From assembly GCA_900107185.1 (NCBI GenBank), contig FNPA01000001.1, positions 248,001 to 312,000 on the forward strand: a DNA stretch of 64,000 bases. Direction: 5' to 3'. Made by a program: the position numbers and the translations under genes. A model generated the notes under the pieces. That model made no database searches. It was given only the letters and a program-made list of their open reading frames with translations, and had not been told where the DNA came from. Below are positions 1-9,264 of this stretch, piece by piece. Each line of letters opens with the position of its first letter. Positions within the stretch are counted from its first letter, which is position 1. Source of the DNA: Ruminococcaceae bacterium YAD3003. GTDB lineage: Bacteria > Bacillota > Clostridia > Saccharofermentanales > Saccharofermentanaceae.

Positions 1-1598
1 TATCCGCCTGCAGCGTTGTAAACGGTATTCGGGAAAGCAAATGCGGAACCCTTATCGATACCGTCCTTGATAATTCCCTTCTGGAAATTAGCAATCTCGG
101 TCATAGGTCCTTCATTTGTTCCGATGCAGATACCAACGAAGCTCTCGTTATCTTCGTTAATGGTAATGCCTGCATCTTCCAATGCCCTGACACCGCTAAG
201 CAACTGGAGCTGTGAGAGTCTGTCGAGCTTTCTTAAGAAAGCGGACTTAACGCCGTATGCCTTGAATGTATCAGTATCAAGATTAGCGGTATAGCTTTTT
301 GTTTCTTCGTCGTATTCGCCGTTAACCATACCGATACCGGTAACGTAGAGTTCCTGCTTCGGGCATGAAAGATTAAGAACGTTGGGATCCTTTGCAAATA
401 CGATGCTTGCGTTGTTTCCGCCAAACGCGAAAGAGTTGGACATCGCATACTTGATGTCTCTTTCTCTGGGTGTGTTGGCGATGAAATCAATATTTCCGGA
501 CTTCTCTGCGAGCACCTTGAGGTCATCTTCAGAGTATCCTGTCGTAGGAGGAAGTTTACCCTCTACGAGAGCCTTTACGGTCATTACCGCCTCAATTGCA
601 CCTGCAGCGCCAAGGCAGTGGCCTGTCATTGACTTTGTTGAGCTTACAGAGAGATGGTCATTGTCTGCAAAGCATGTCTTCAGTGAGAGGAATTCAGACT
701 CGTCATTTTTGGCCGTACCTGTACCATGTGCATTTACATAGTCGATATCCTTAAAACCGAGACCTGAATTTTCTACCGCACGTCTGATAACACTCATCTG
801 GCCTTCGCCGTCCGGTCTGGGTGCAGTGATGTGGTAAGCATCAGAGCTTACGCCTGAACCTAAAACATCACAATATATTTTCGCGCCGCGCTTAACAGCA
901 TGCTCATAGCTCTCGACTACGAGTACGCCTGCGCCTTCGCCTAATGTAATACCTTCGCTGTGATTAAACGGAGAGCAATCCGTTGCATCGAGTGCTCTCA
1001 ATGCATGGAATCCTGAGAAAGCGAGTGATGAGAATGAATCGCATCCGCCTGCCAGGAAGATCTCGCCTTTGCCGCCTCTGATGAGGTCGATAGCAAGAGC
1101 GATACTCAATGTGCCTGCTGCACATGCATTAACAATGTTTGCGGTAATGCCGCCTGCATTGTAGTAATCTGCAACATTACCTGCGATAACAGATGCGGGC
1201 ATTGCCTTCAGATCTTCTATATCGCCCTCTTCGCCTTTGCACTTCTTGTTGTAGTATTTTTCAACACATGCAGCGCCGGCAATACAGCTTCCGAGGATGA
1301 CACCGATCTCAGATGCACCTTCGGAATTCATGTCGATTCCTGCATCCTTAATGGCTTCACCTGCTGCCTTTATTCCGAGGGCAGTAGTTCTGTCATATCT
1401 GCCGTCTGCGAGTTCCTCGTTGGACAGATCCACCTCTGCTCCCTTGTGGGAATAGCATGCGGAAGTATCGAAACTCTTTACATCCTTAATACCTGAAACG
1501 CCTTTAATTGCTGAATCAAAGCATTCCGCAGTATCATGTCCGATTGCGCTGACCAGGCCGAGACCTGTAATAACGCAACGCTTTTCATTCATTGGCAT
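1..1598 (-). CDS. Tandem beta-ketoacyl-ACP synthase (KS plus second KS-like domain), truncated by window edge
   Basis: The reading frame is open from an ATG at 1598 to base 1, so the 3' end is missing. The first ~410 residues form a complete condensing enzyme: active-site Cys159 in NACAAG, His291 in NAHGTGT, Lys322/His327 in TKSMTGHCLG and a terminal NSFAFGGNNAS loop. From about residue 417 (ELYVTGIGMV) a second, more divergent ketosynthase-like domain begins and continues to at least residue 532 (GICIGTNEG, then NTVYNAAGG). A catalytic KS joined to a divergent KS suggests a ketosynthase/chain-length-factor pair in one polypeptide; whether the second domain keeps its cysteine cannot be seen. 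The gene starts 6 nt after the acyl carrier protein stop codon with an AGAGGA ribosome site, so the two are cotranscribed. It probably builds a specialised fatty-acyl or polyketide chain rather than housekeeping fatty acids; that role is inference. Confidence 0.88.
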   Translation of the reverse strand, partial: MPMNEKRCVITGLGLVSAIGHDTAECFDSAIKGVSGIKDVKSFDTSACYSHKGAEVDLSNEELADGRYDRTTALGIKAAGEAIKDAGIDMNSEGASEIGVILGSCIAGAACVEKYYNKKCKGEEGDIEDLKAMPASVIAGNVADYYNAGGITANIVNACAAGTLSIALAIDLIRGGKGEIFLAGGCDSFSSLAFSGFHALRALDATDCSPFNHSEGITLGEGAGVLVVESYEHAVKRGAKIYCDVLGSGVSSDAYHITAPRPDGEGQMSVIRRAVENSGLGFKDIDYVNAHGTGTAKNDESEFLSLKTCFADNDHLSVSSTKSMTGHCLGAAGAIEAVMTVKALVEGKLPPTTGYSEDDLKVLAEKSGNIDFIANTPRERDIKYAMSNSFAFGGNNASIVFAKDPNVLNLSCPKQELYVTGIGMVNGEYDEETKSYTANLDTDTFKAYGVKSAFLRKLDRLSQLQLLSGVRALEDAGITINEDNESFVGICIGTNEGPMTEIANFQKGIIKDGIDKGSAFAFPNTVYNAAGG

Positions 1599-1604
1599 TA
1601 TTTA

Positions 1605-1856
1605 TCAGTCCTCTTTATGTGCTTCTACAAATGCTGCGAGTGTCTCAATAGAACGGAAATCCTCTCTCGTTGCACCTGCGCCGGAAATGTCTACACCAAA
1701 GAGGTTCTCGATTCCTACAATGATCTCGATAGAGTCAATAGAATCAAGTCCGATGTCCTCACCGAAGAGTTCAGAATCATACTCGAGCTCGTCTTCAGGA
1801 ATTCTGAGTCTTTCTACCAGCATTCCCTTGATCTTCTCGGCGATTTCATTATTCAT
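1605..1856 (-). CDS. Acyl carrier protein
   Basis: An 83-residue acidic protein with the phosphopantetheine attachment motif GLDSID, where Ser39 would carry the prosthetic arm. Length and helix pattern fit a free-standing acyl carrier protein. The ATG at 1856 is preferred because AGGAGG lies eight bases upstream; a TTG two codons earlier is too close to that site. The DSID form rather than the housekeeping DSLD, and the immediate coupling to a tandem ketosynthase, suggest a carrier dedicated to that pathway. The chain it carries is unknown. Confidence 0.9.
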   Translation of the reverse strand: MNNEIAEKIKGMLVERLRIPEDELEYDSELFGEDIGLDSIDSIEIIVGIENLFGVDISGAGATREDFRSIETLAAFVEAHKED

Positions 1857-1903
1857 TTCCAATTCCTCCTAATAAATATATAAAGTAAATTACGAGAATA
1901 ACC

Positions 1904-2536
1904 TTACACTAATTTGTCCTGATTTTCCAACGAAACGGAATAAAAGTGCAAAATGACGTTAAATCTGCGTAGTTCTTTGACCGACATAGTGCATTCCCAC
2001 CCCCAGGATGAGCATTTTACGGTGTCACCTTCAATTCCCGTTACCGTAACCCAGTGGAATCCGCACATGTTTTTTCTTCCTCCCGGAGATACAACGGCAA
2101 CGTTATTAAACGGTGCGGTGATCAGCATTACTATGGGGTCTCCGGTCTCAAGATATTTGGGGATCTTCTCCCACCACTTGAATCTGAACGGCTTAACCTT
2201 GATATTCAGTCCTTCTTTTGCCGCGAGCTTCTTAACGCCCCTTTTGAATCTGGATGCGCTGATGCCGAGGCTCCCTAAAAACTCCTTGCCGAAGAGCTTT
2301 CTGGGTTCCCTGTTCTTGCCGACCGTAATAGGTCTTATGTAATCCTTGGCATCGAAAAATCTGTTGATGTATTCGTCTTTGGGCAGACTCTCCTCGCCCT
2401 TGAGGCGCATGACAGCATCAAGTCCTGCGATTACACCGCATCCGCTGTTTAAGAGCATCTTGTCAGGCAGCCACATCTGGCTTCCGCCGTAAGATGCGGA
2501 ACCGTTTTTGTCTATTATCTTAGGTGGACGGCTCAT
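1904..2536 (-). CDS. Papain-like (C39-like) cysteine peptidase-fold protein
   Basis: A 210-residue protein without signal peptide or membrane segment. NSGCGVIAG places Cys33 at the start of a helix and GFHWVTVTGIEGD places His161 at the start of a strand, the arrangement of papain-fold C39-like domains. The usual third residue after the following strand is replaced by a CSSWGWEC segment, so catalysis may differ from ordinary C39 peptidases. The start overlaps the asparaginase stop by four bases (ATGA), so the two are translationally coupled. The acyl carrier protein begins 47 nt downstream on the same strand and may share the transcript. Family and function are inferred from the motifs only. 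Confidence 0.6.
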   Translation of the reverse strand: MSRPPKIIDKNGSASYGGSQMWLPDKMLLNSGCGVIAGLDAVMRLKGEESLPKDEYINRFFDAKDYIRPITVGKNREPRKLFGKEFLGSLGISASRFKRGVKKLAAKEGLNIKVKPFRFKWWEKIPKYLETGDPIVMLITAPFNNVAVVSPGGRKNMCGFHWVTVTGIEGDTVKCSSWGWECTMSVKELRRFNVILHFYSVSLENQDKLV

Positions 2537-3375
2537 CTTAGTAACACCTCCGCCCAGGCTCCCTCAACGGGCATGCCCGGTAATTCTATTGCTCCCGCGT
2601 TCCTGAGTTTCTCCCTGCTCTCGTAGACTCCACCGCATACGGGAATGGGCGCCATATAGCACCTGATCCCCTGTGTTGTCCATTTCCGGACCAGCGGCAC
2701 GAGACCGGCCGATGCAGTGCCCGAATGGTTACAGCAGATGAGTACCCTGTCAAAACCGGTCCCGGGGATAACTGCTCCCGGAACAGCCGGTATCACAAGT
2801 ATCTCAGGGAGTTTTTCGCTGTTAAGGAATGCCTCGATGTCAGATTCCGGTGGCACTATCCCGTCAGCATATTCACCGTAGAAACCAAATATGTCGGGCG
2901 ACATTATGAGATCGGCACGATATAGCATTGCATCTCCTGATCTGTTTTTGAAAACGACTCCTGACCTGCCCTTCTCGAGCATCTTAACCGCATATCCGAT
3001 GTTGCCTGATGCCTCGTCAGGATCGATATCAGGAGAATTCACCGACCCCGTCACCGCGAAAGGGATCCCCAGAGGAGACAACACTCTGTAAGCGAGCTGC
3101 GCAAAATAGGCGCAGGTATCTGTTCCGTGCGTGATGAGAATGCCGTCAAAATCCGATTTGCGGACATTTTCAACGATTTTTTTCAGGGCATCGCGGTACA
3201 TGTAAGGTGTGGCATCTTCGGAAGAATATGTATCAAACTCAGGGAAAACAAATTCGTGCGGGTAATCACTTTCGAGCAGGAAAGACTTAACAAACGAAGG
3301 CTTGTCCAGCCTGATCGTTCCGCCGTCATGATAAGAGGAAATGGTTCCTCCGAGCATCGCTCCCAATATCCGCAT
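2533..3375 (-). CDS. L-asparaginase (type I-like)
   Basis: A 280-residue cytoplasmic protein with both asparaginase signatures: GGTISS near the N-terminus, holding the nucleophilic Thr, and ITHGTDT with the second Thr-Asp pair. It would hydrolyse asparagine to aspartate and ammonia. It lacks a signal peptide, as expected for the cytoplasmic type, and is somewhat shorter than the usual ~330 residues, mainly in the C-terminal domain. The ATG at 3375 follows a GGAAAGG ribosome site. It appears to be the first gene of the minus-strand group leading to the carrier protein and ketosynthase. A side activity on another amide cannot be excluded. Confidence 0.82.
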   Translation of the reverse strand: MRILGAMLGGTISSYHDGGTIRLDKPSFVKSFLLESDYPHEFVFPEFDTYSSEDATPYMYRDALKKIVENVRKSDFDGILITHGTDTCAYFAQLAYRVLSPLGIPFAVTGSVNSPDIDPDEASGNIGYAVKMLEKGRSGVVFKNRSGDAMLYRADLIMSPDIFGFYGEYADGIVPPESDIEAFLNSEKLPEILVIPAVPGAVIPGTGFDRVLICCNHSGTASAGLVPLVRKWTTQGIRCYMAPIPVCGGVYESREKLRNAGAIELPGMPVEGAWAEVLLR

Positions 3376-3443
3376 ATCCCTTTCCTTCCCATGCCAAATT
3401 AGGTTAGAATTTACCCATACAATTATAATTCACGAGGTTTTAT

Positions 3444-4208
3444 ATGAGAATAGCAAGCTGGAATGTAAACGGAATAAGAGCAGTAGCAACAAAGGGTTTT
3501 ACTGAGAGCCTCGAAAAGATAAATGCTGATGTAATCGGCCTCCAGGAGATAAAAGCATTAAGAGAACAATTGGGACCTGAGATCACTGATATTCCTGGTT
3601 ATAAGAGCTGGTTCTATTCTGCAGAGCGCAAGGGCTATTCAGGAACTGCGCTTTATTCAAAGATCGAACCAAAGAGCGTTGAATTCGGATTCGGTGTAGA
3701 GGAATTCGACCATGAAGGCCGTGTAATCAAGGCTGATTTCGGCGATTTCGTTCTCTATAACATCTACTTTCCCAACGGAGGAAGAGGAGATGACTTCGTT
3801 AAGTTCAAATTGAGATTCTACGATTGCTTTCTCGACCAGGTGGATGAACTCAAAGCAAAAGGTAAAGAAGTCATCTGCTGCGGCGACGTTAATACAGCAC
3901 ATAAAGAGATCGACCTGTCTAATCCTAAGGCAAATTCGAAGATTTCAGGATTCCTTCCTGAAGAGCGTGCTTACATAGATAAGTTCATCGACAGAGGTCT
4001 TACGGATACATTCAGAATGCTCCATCCTGACGATAAGGAATGCTACACCTGGTGGTCTTATAAGACTGCTGCCAGAGAGCGTAACGTCGGCTGGAGAATC
4101 GACTATTTCTTTACGACTGACGGACTCAATTCACGCGTAAAAGAATCAAACATGATGACAGAAATAATGGGGTCAGATCACTGCCCCATCTATCTCGATC
4201 TTATTTAA
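3444..4208 (+). CDS. xth: Exodeoxyribonuclease III (AP endonuclease)
   Basis: A 254-residue protein of the EEP (exonuclease-endonuclease-phosphatase) family. It begins MRIASWNVNGIRA, has the metal-binding Glu in LQEIKA, CGDVNTAH with catalytic Asp and Asn, and ends with GSDHCPIYLDL carrying the catalytic Asp-His pair. It would cut DNA at abasic sites and degrade 3' ends in base-excision repair. The length matches the family. It diverges from the asparaginase operon; the start follows ACGAGG. The stop codon overlaps the stop of the convergent EAL gene, leaving no room for a separate terminator. Confidence 0.95.
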   Translation: MRIASWNVNGIRAVATKGFTESLEKINADVIGLQEIKALREQLGPEITDIPGYKSWFYSAERKGYSGTALYSKIEPKSVEFGFGVEEFDHEGRVIKADFGDFVLYNIYFPNGGRGDDFVKFKLRFYDCFLDQVDELKAKGKEVICCGDVNTAHKEIDLSNPKANSKISGFLPEERAYIDKFIDRGLTDTFRMLHPDDKECYTWWSYKTAARERNVGWRIDYFFTTDGLNSRVKESNMMTEIMGSDHCPIYLDLI

Positions 4209-7200
4209 GATCCGGTCCATATGTGATCTGAGATCATCTGGCCGTTCCGGTTGATCGATACAGTCGAATCCCAGATCTTGTAATCCATTACGCCATCGTA
4301 CTCACGGTCTTCGAGGTTAGTTACGATGCAGCCTTCAGTTCTGGAGTTGGATACTCTTACCTTGACGCCCGAATCGACTCCTCTGAAAAAATCCGTCTGC
4401 GAACCTTCAATATCGATCTTTGTAGCCAGATAATCGATATTGATATTGGTCGGAGCCGCTGTTCCGGAACCGATCGCGGTAATATCATGCGCTCTCGCCT
4501 TCATGGTAAAGGCAGCACTGAAGATACTGATATTGAGCTTATCACTCTTCTTCGAACCAACGAGGACAACGTCTGATCCGAAGAAATCCATATTGACGGA
4601 AGAGTGCTCGATCATGGTATCGCAATTACCCGTGAACGAACCTATTCCTACCGCATTGATCGCAGTACTCTTTACCTCGAATGCACAGTTACTGATGAGA
4701 GGTTCAATATTGCCTTCAATGGAACCGAAACCTACGCATTGCTGTCCCATAAGGTTCAGCTTGTAAACGCCGCGTCTGATACTCGTATGTCCACCAAGGC
4801 CGCTTCCGATGGCAATGCCTTTCGATGCGTTAATGGTTATATCAATGAGACCGTCCTGATCGAAAACAAGATCGCCGTGATACGAACCCATATCATTACC
4901 GATACCAAAAGCTTCTTTTCCTGTAACGTTGATCGCGAGTTTGCCGTCACCTTCGAAAATAAGTGTCGAGGTTGATGCCACTCTGATTCCGCCATCCATC
5001 AGCTTGTTCTCGCCGCTGACGGAAATAACTACTTCGCAGTCTTCTGCAATATCGATTGCCGCAGGATGCTTTCTGCCTGAGAAAGTGCAGTTCTCCAAAA
5101 GGATCCTTCCCTTGTATCCGCTTCCGATCTCAACGCCGATCTGGGCATCATCACCCGGAACACCTGTGATCACGAGATCCCTGTGTGTAACTTCACCGGA
5201 AGTTATGCTGATGATATTAAATCCGTCCTTGATAAGCCTAGGAATCGAAATCCTTGCTTCTCTTCCTGCGACATAAATTCTTCTCGCGTCTTCTTCATCT
5301 CTGGCTCTGCTGTACTTAATGATCTCAGCCTTGATGTCCGGATCGATTTCCTTGATGATGATATCCGACGGTCTGGCTGTGTAATAACCCTGGATAAGGT
5401 CAATGCCCAAACCGATTACCGTAGCGATCTCTTCGCTGGTCTCAATGCCTTCTGCCAGAGCGAGAATATCATTGTCATGAGAGAATTCGATGATGTCTTT
5501 TACGAAGTGCTGCTTCTGCGGCGAATCCTGAATGTTAGCCAGGAGCGCTCTGTCGATCTTAACGTACTTCGGCATGTAACGGAGGAGATTACTTACATTG
5601 GAATAACCTGTTCCGTAGTCATCGACGGCGGTCTCAAAACCAAGGCTCTCATACTCCTGCTTCATGTCGTTAAGTTCATCGTCATCAATCTCAGACTGCT
5701 CGGTAAACTCGACAACGAGTCTGTCTGAAGTACCTGATGTCATGTCATAGATCTTCTTGAGATCAACCTTGTTCAGACGCTGTCCGGGAATGGAGTTGAT
5801 AAAGATTTTCGCACCCTGTTTGAACTCATCGTTATGCTTCATTACATAGTTCAGAACGTTATTGAATGTCGCATATTCAATATCGTAGAGTCTGCCGAAA
5901 ATCTCAGCGTACTTAATTACCAGGAGCGGCTGGATATAAGGATTTGTATCTGCTCTCATCAATGCCTCATAAGCATAAATCTCACCAGTGCGTGCATTGA
6001 TGATCGGCTGGAAGTGATAGTTGATCTTGTTCTCATCGAGAATGCTGTTAACGATCGTTGCTTCCTGAATCTGGTTGTCATCAAGACCGTCTGCACTGAG
6101 TCTCTGGAAGTTGATCTTCTGTCCGTTCTTTCTGGACAGAGCGAGATTCACGAGTCTCTCATAATCGTCGCGGGTCTTAGGCTGTCCGTCTGCCGTTCCG
6201 TAATAGACTTTGACATGTCTGGAACCTTCAGGAAGTGATGCATTATATTCTTCGATCTTCTCATCGAGTTGTTTAAAACGCTTTTCGAGTTCGCCCTGGA
6301 CATCGGCATCCTTCATTACTTCGATGGCAACCATTTCGCCATTGCCCATACAAAAAACGCTGCCCTTCGAGAACACTTCTCCGAGGGAACGTGAGACGTT
6401 GATGATCGCATTATCTCCGGCTTTTCTTCCGTCATCGTTATTGATTTTCGAGAGGTTCTTAATATCGATGGCAAATACGCCGATCTGTTCGCCGCCCTTA
6501 AGCGGATTCATGTTGATCGTTTCTTCTGTCTGCCGGAGGAAACCGTTGTAGTTATAGATACCTGTGAGCGGATCTCTTATGATGCTCGCCTCAAGTTTCT
6601 TGTTGATCGTAATGAGCTCATCGTATCTTCTGAAGTTCTCAAGGCCTCTCATAACGCTGTGGAGCCAGAAGCGGTAAGACTTCTTGTAAGATTTGGGCTC
6701 TGTGTAAGACAAGACCGCATATCCGAATACGGAATCTTCGAAATGCATGGGAGTAATGAAAAATGCCTCAGGCTTTTCTCTTTCCATACCGAGTCTCGGA
6801 ATGACCAGATCCCTGTCAAAATAAACTTCATCACTCACACGGTCGCAGTTAAGGTGCTCGGGACGGCATGCAATAACATGCATCATCTTGCGTGAGAAAT
6901 ACCTGTCAGTTTCAGAGAGCTTCTCGGGCGTGAGTCTGGACTCTTCAATCGTTCCGGACATCGCCTTCGCTTTTTCCTTCCATTTGTCGTTAAGACAAAT
7001 GCTGAAACTCTCGAAATCCCTTATCTGGAAAACATATGAGAAAACCGTTCTGGTGAGGCTGTCGAAATCATTCTGGATAACGAGATCTTCGTCCAGGTGG
7101 TTATAAGATGAAAAAACACTGTTGTGTGATGTGTCTGTCGGCCACTGCTGGCGGTACTTGGTGTCGATCTCATTGACCTGTTTTGTGCAGCCGCAGGAAC

Positions 7201-8047
7201 TGCCGCGGAAAAACTCGCCCAGTTCAGTAAAAGGCTTCGCTTCGCGTCCGTTCATCCAGTCTAAAAGGTTCTCTAATGCGTGAACGCCCATTGCCCTTGC
7301 AGGAAGCTTTACGGATGTAATTGGAGCGGGTGAATATCTTCCCTCTTCCATTGAATCGTATCCGATTACCGCGATGTCTTCAGGAATTCTCAGACCACCG
7401 TCTGTAAGCGCCGTAGCAAGACCGATTGCCATACAATCATTTGCACATGCGATTGCCTGAGGTAATTTGCCGCCCTTCTTGATGAGACGGTCACCGAGAT
7501 TCTCACCGCTCGTATACCAGAAGTCTCCGTAGAAAACTCTCTCCTTACCGACATTCAGTCCGTGTTCGGACATCGCATCGATAAAGCCCTGGAGTCTCTG
7601 TCTGGAATACTGGTGCCATGCCTTACCTGTGAGGTATGCGATATCTGTATAGCCGTGTTCCTCAATAAGGTGGTTTACAAGCTTTTTCGCATCTTCATAA
7701 TGATTCGGGAATATCGACGGGAAATACTTGCTCTCCTTATCAACGAAGATAACCGGGCAATTACAACGCTCGTGAATGATCTCTTCGAGGCTGTCAGACA
7801 GACCCGGTGACTGGAGCGTATCTGCCATAACAGCAACAGCGTCAAATTCTTCATAGGGAACCAGAGAGAAAATGGATGTCTCACCGATCTCTCTTACTCT
7901 GCTGTTCTGATATTTGAGATATGAACCGAAGATGACTACATCAATATCGTTTTCAAACGCTTTGCTCGTAAAGCCCTCGACGAACTGAGCCTGATAGTAC
8001 TCATCAGCCTGTCCCATAAGCAAAGCTATCTTTTTACGACCAGCCAT
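4205..8047 (-). CDS. Periplasmic-binding-like / GGDEF / EAL protein with C-terminal beta-solenoid
   Basis: A 1280-residue soluble protein with no signal peptide or membrane segment. Residues ~1-285 form a LacI-type sugar-binding domain without the DNA-binding helix-turn-helix (KIALLMGQ, AYLTGKAWHQYSRQRLQGF, AIGYDSMEEGRYSPAPITSV), followed by a CGC cysteine cluster and a GAF-like stretch. A GGDEF domain (~500-660) has the signature changed to GNGEM, so cyclase activity is unlikely. The EAL domain (~675-925) keeps EALMR, VEFTEQ, DDYGTGYSN, KIDRAL, AEGIET and QGYY, so it should hydrolyse cyclic di-GMP. Residues ~945-1270 are a repeat-rich beta-solenoid with recurrent GIGSG/GFGSI turns and no known catalytic motif. 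The likely role is a cytoplasmic sensor tuning c-di-GMP; the ligand is unknown. Confidence 0.85.
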   Translation of the reverse strand: MAGRKKIALLMGQADEYYQAQFVEGFTSKAFENDIDVVIFGSYLKYQNSRVREIGETSIFSLVPYEEFDAVAVMADTLQSPGLSDSLEEIIHERCNCPVIFVDKESKYFPSIFPNHYEDAKKLVNHLIEEHGYTDIAYLTGKAWHQYSRQRLQGFIDAMSEHGLNVGKERVFYGDFWYTSGENLGDRLIKKGGKLPQAIACANDCMAIGLATALTDGGLRIPEDIAVIGYDSMEEGRYSPAPITSVKLPARAMGVHALENLLDWMNGREAKPFTELGEFFRGSSCGCTKQVNEIDTKYRQQWPTDTSHNSVFSSYNHLDEDLVIQNDFDSLTRTVFSYVFQIRDFESFSICLNDKWKEKAKAMSGTIEESRLTPEKLSETDRYFSRKMMHVIACRPEHLNCDRVSDEVYFDRDLVIPRLGMEREKPEAFFITPMHFEDSVFGYAVLSYTEPKSYKKSYRFWLHSVMRGLENFRRYDELITINKKLEASIIRDPLTGIYNYNGFLRQTEETINMNPLKGGEQIGVFAIDIKNLSKINNDDGRKAGDNAIINVSRSLGEVFSKGSVFCMGNGEMVAIEVMKDADVQGELEKRFKQLDEKIEEYNASLPEGSRHVKVYYGTADGQPKTRDDYERLVNLALSRKNGQKINFQRLSADGLDDNQIQEATIVNSILDENKINYHFQPIINARTGEIYAYEALMRADTNPYIQPLLVIKYAEIFGRLYDIEYATFNNVLNYVMKHNDEFKQGAKIFINSIPGQRLNKVDLKKIYDMTSGTSDRLVVEFTEQSEIDDDELNDMKQEYESLGFETAVDDYGTGYSNVSNLLRYMPKYVKIDRALLANIQDSPQKQHFVKDIIEFSHDNDILALAEGIETSEEIATVIGLGIDLIQGYYTARPSDIIIKEIDPDIKAEIIKYSRARDEEDARRIYVAGREARISIPRLIKDGFNIISITSGEVTHRDLVITGVPGDDAQIGVEIGSGYKGRILLENCTFSGRKHPAAIDIAEDCEVVISVSGENKLMDGGIRVASTSTLIFEGDGKLAINVTGKEAFGIGNDMGSYHGDLVFDQDGLIDITINASKGIAIGSGLGGHTSIRRGVYKLNLMGQQCVGFGSIEGNIEPLISNCAFEVKSTAINAVGIGSFTGNCDTMIEHSSVNMDFFGSDVVLVGSKKSDKLNISIFSAAFTMKARAHDITAIGSGTAAPTNINIDYLATKIDIEGSQTDFFRGVDSGVKVRVSNSRTEGCIVTNLEDREYDGVMDYKIWDSTVSINRNGQMISDHIWTGS

Positions 8048-8137
8048 CTAATGCCCTCACCGGTTAACAATAATCGTAGTTTTCTACTAAATAAAATCAA
8101 TATGTTATCAGTGTAATTGGATTGCCAATTTAACTCA

Positions 8138-8158
8138 ATAACAACGCCGTTTTGTTAT
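8138..8158. promoter_or_regulatory. Inverted repeat upstream of the EAL gene
   Basis: ATAACAA (8138-8144) and TTGTTAT (8152-8158) form a perfect 7-bp inverted repeat with a 7-nt centre, about 95 bp upstream of the EAL-protein start. A TTGACA-like hexamer occurs further upstream on the minus strand near 8185-8190. The site could be an operator, but nothing identifies the regulator. Confidence 0.3.
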
Positions 8159-8206
8159 CAGGTTTACGTATGAATGTTTACACTTTGTCAATATTAATTG
8201 CCAAAT

Positions 8207-9190
8207 TTAAGCGAGGACCCTGTCTACCGGTGAGTATCCTGCTGTCTTCTTAAACTTAACGTTGCTCTCAAAACTTTCGAGGCAGTCAGAAGGATCGATA
8301 CGCTCGAAATTCAATGTAGCGAGGGCATCTCTCTTGATCTTTACGGAAGCAATAGTTACTTCCTCATCGTTGCCTGTAGCGGGATTGAGGATCTTATCAA
8401 CTGCATGGATAATGACTGTTCTTACAGGGAGCAGCGCGAAAGTATCTCTTGCCACTCTGAGCATTGTGCTGGATACATAATCCTGAACGAGTTCATAGTA
8501 AGCGGTCTTTGTGAATGCCTTCATTGTTATCTCGCCGTTTGCCTTCATGTCAGGATATTCAGTAGGAATGATATCCTCTGACTTAACCTGGAACTCGACT
8601 TCCAATAAGGACGGATCATCTGTTCCGACCTCAAAGCAGCTGCCGTATTCCAACAGATCGTCAAAAGGTCCGACCTGCTCAATTACTCTGAAATATGCAT
8701 CGATATCGCCTGCCAGAACGCTCTGTGCAAAAGGCTTGAGTTCGCTGAACTGACCGGATACTGCACCGTTAGCGATCGACTCCCAGTCGATGTAGCCGTC
8801 AGACTGCTTGTGAACGGACTTGAGTGCATCGATTCCTGCTGCAAATTCCTCGACCTGTGCCTTGGACTGAGCGATGAGTTCCTCATTTACTGCCTTAGAT
8901 GCAGGTGCTGCCTTAGTTGCCTTTGAACCCTTAGCCTCAGCATCCTTCTTTGTTGACTTCTTGCCCTTGGAATCGTTGCCGGTAAGACCGCCAACCAGAT
9001 TCTTAACGTTGTTTGTTTTGGTGTAATAAATACCTGTTCCCGGAATGCCGACAGTTGTTCTCGCCTGGCCCTTAAGATTAACGGACTGTCTGAATCCGCT
9101 CTTGCCGAACGATACACTCGGACCCGATTTACTCAGGTTGAGCTTCAAACCTTTGCCTAAAGAGATAGATTTACGGAAATTAAGACCCAT
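8207..9190 (-). CDS. DUF4236 domain protein
   Basis: A 327-residue protein. The first ~65 residues (MGLNFRKSISLGKGLKLNLS, then GKSGFRQSVNLKGQARTTVGIPGTGIYYTK) match the small DUF4236 domain seen at the N-terminus of many bacterial proteins of unknown function. A Lys/Ala/Ser-rich linker (~residues 70-100) leads into a C-terminal half without a motif I recognise. There is no signal peptide or membrane segment. The gene is flanked by the 39-bp hairpin array just upstream of its start. No function is assigned. Confidence 0.75.
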   Translation of the reverse strand: MGLNFRKSISLGKGLKLNLSKSGPSVSFGKSGFRQSVNLKGQARTTVGIPGTGIYYTKTNNVKNLVGGLTGNDSKGKKSTKKDAEAKGSKATKAAPASKAVNEELIAQSKAQVEEFAAGIDALKSVHKQSDGYIDWESIANGAVSGQFSELKPFAQSVLAGDIDAYFRVIEQVGPFDDLLEYGSCFEVGTDDPSLLEVEFQVKSEDIIPTEYPDMKANGEITMKAFTKTAYYELVQDYVSSTMLRVARDTFALLPVRTVIIHAVDKILNPATGNDEEVTIASVKIKRDALATLNFERIDPSDCLESFESNVKFKKTAGYSPVDRVLA

Positions 9191-9264
9191 ATGCGCAGCC
9201 TCCGGATGAAAATGTTAAAGTTATTTTATCACAGTTAAGGACTTTATTGTTTTAATAACGGCAC

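Noticed and set aside
1536-1883. Plus-strand frames across the carrier protein and ketosynthase genes
   Set aside because: They are opposite-strand shadows of well-supported minus-strand genes and have no family features.
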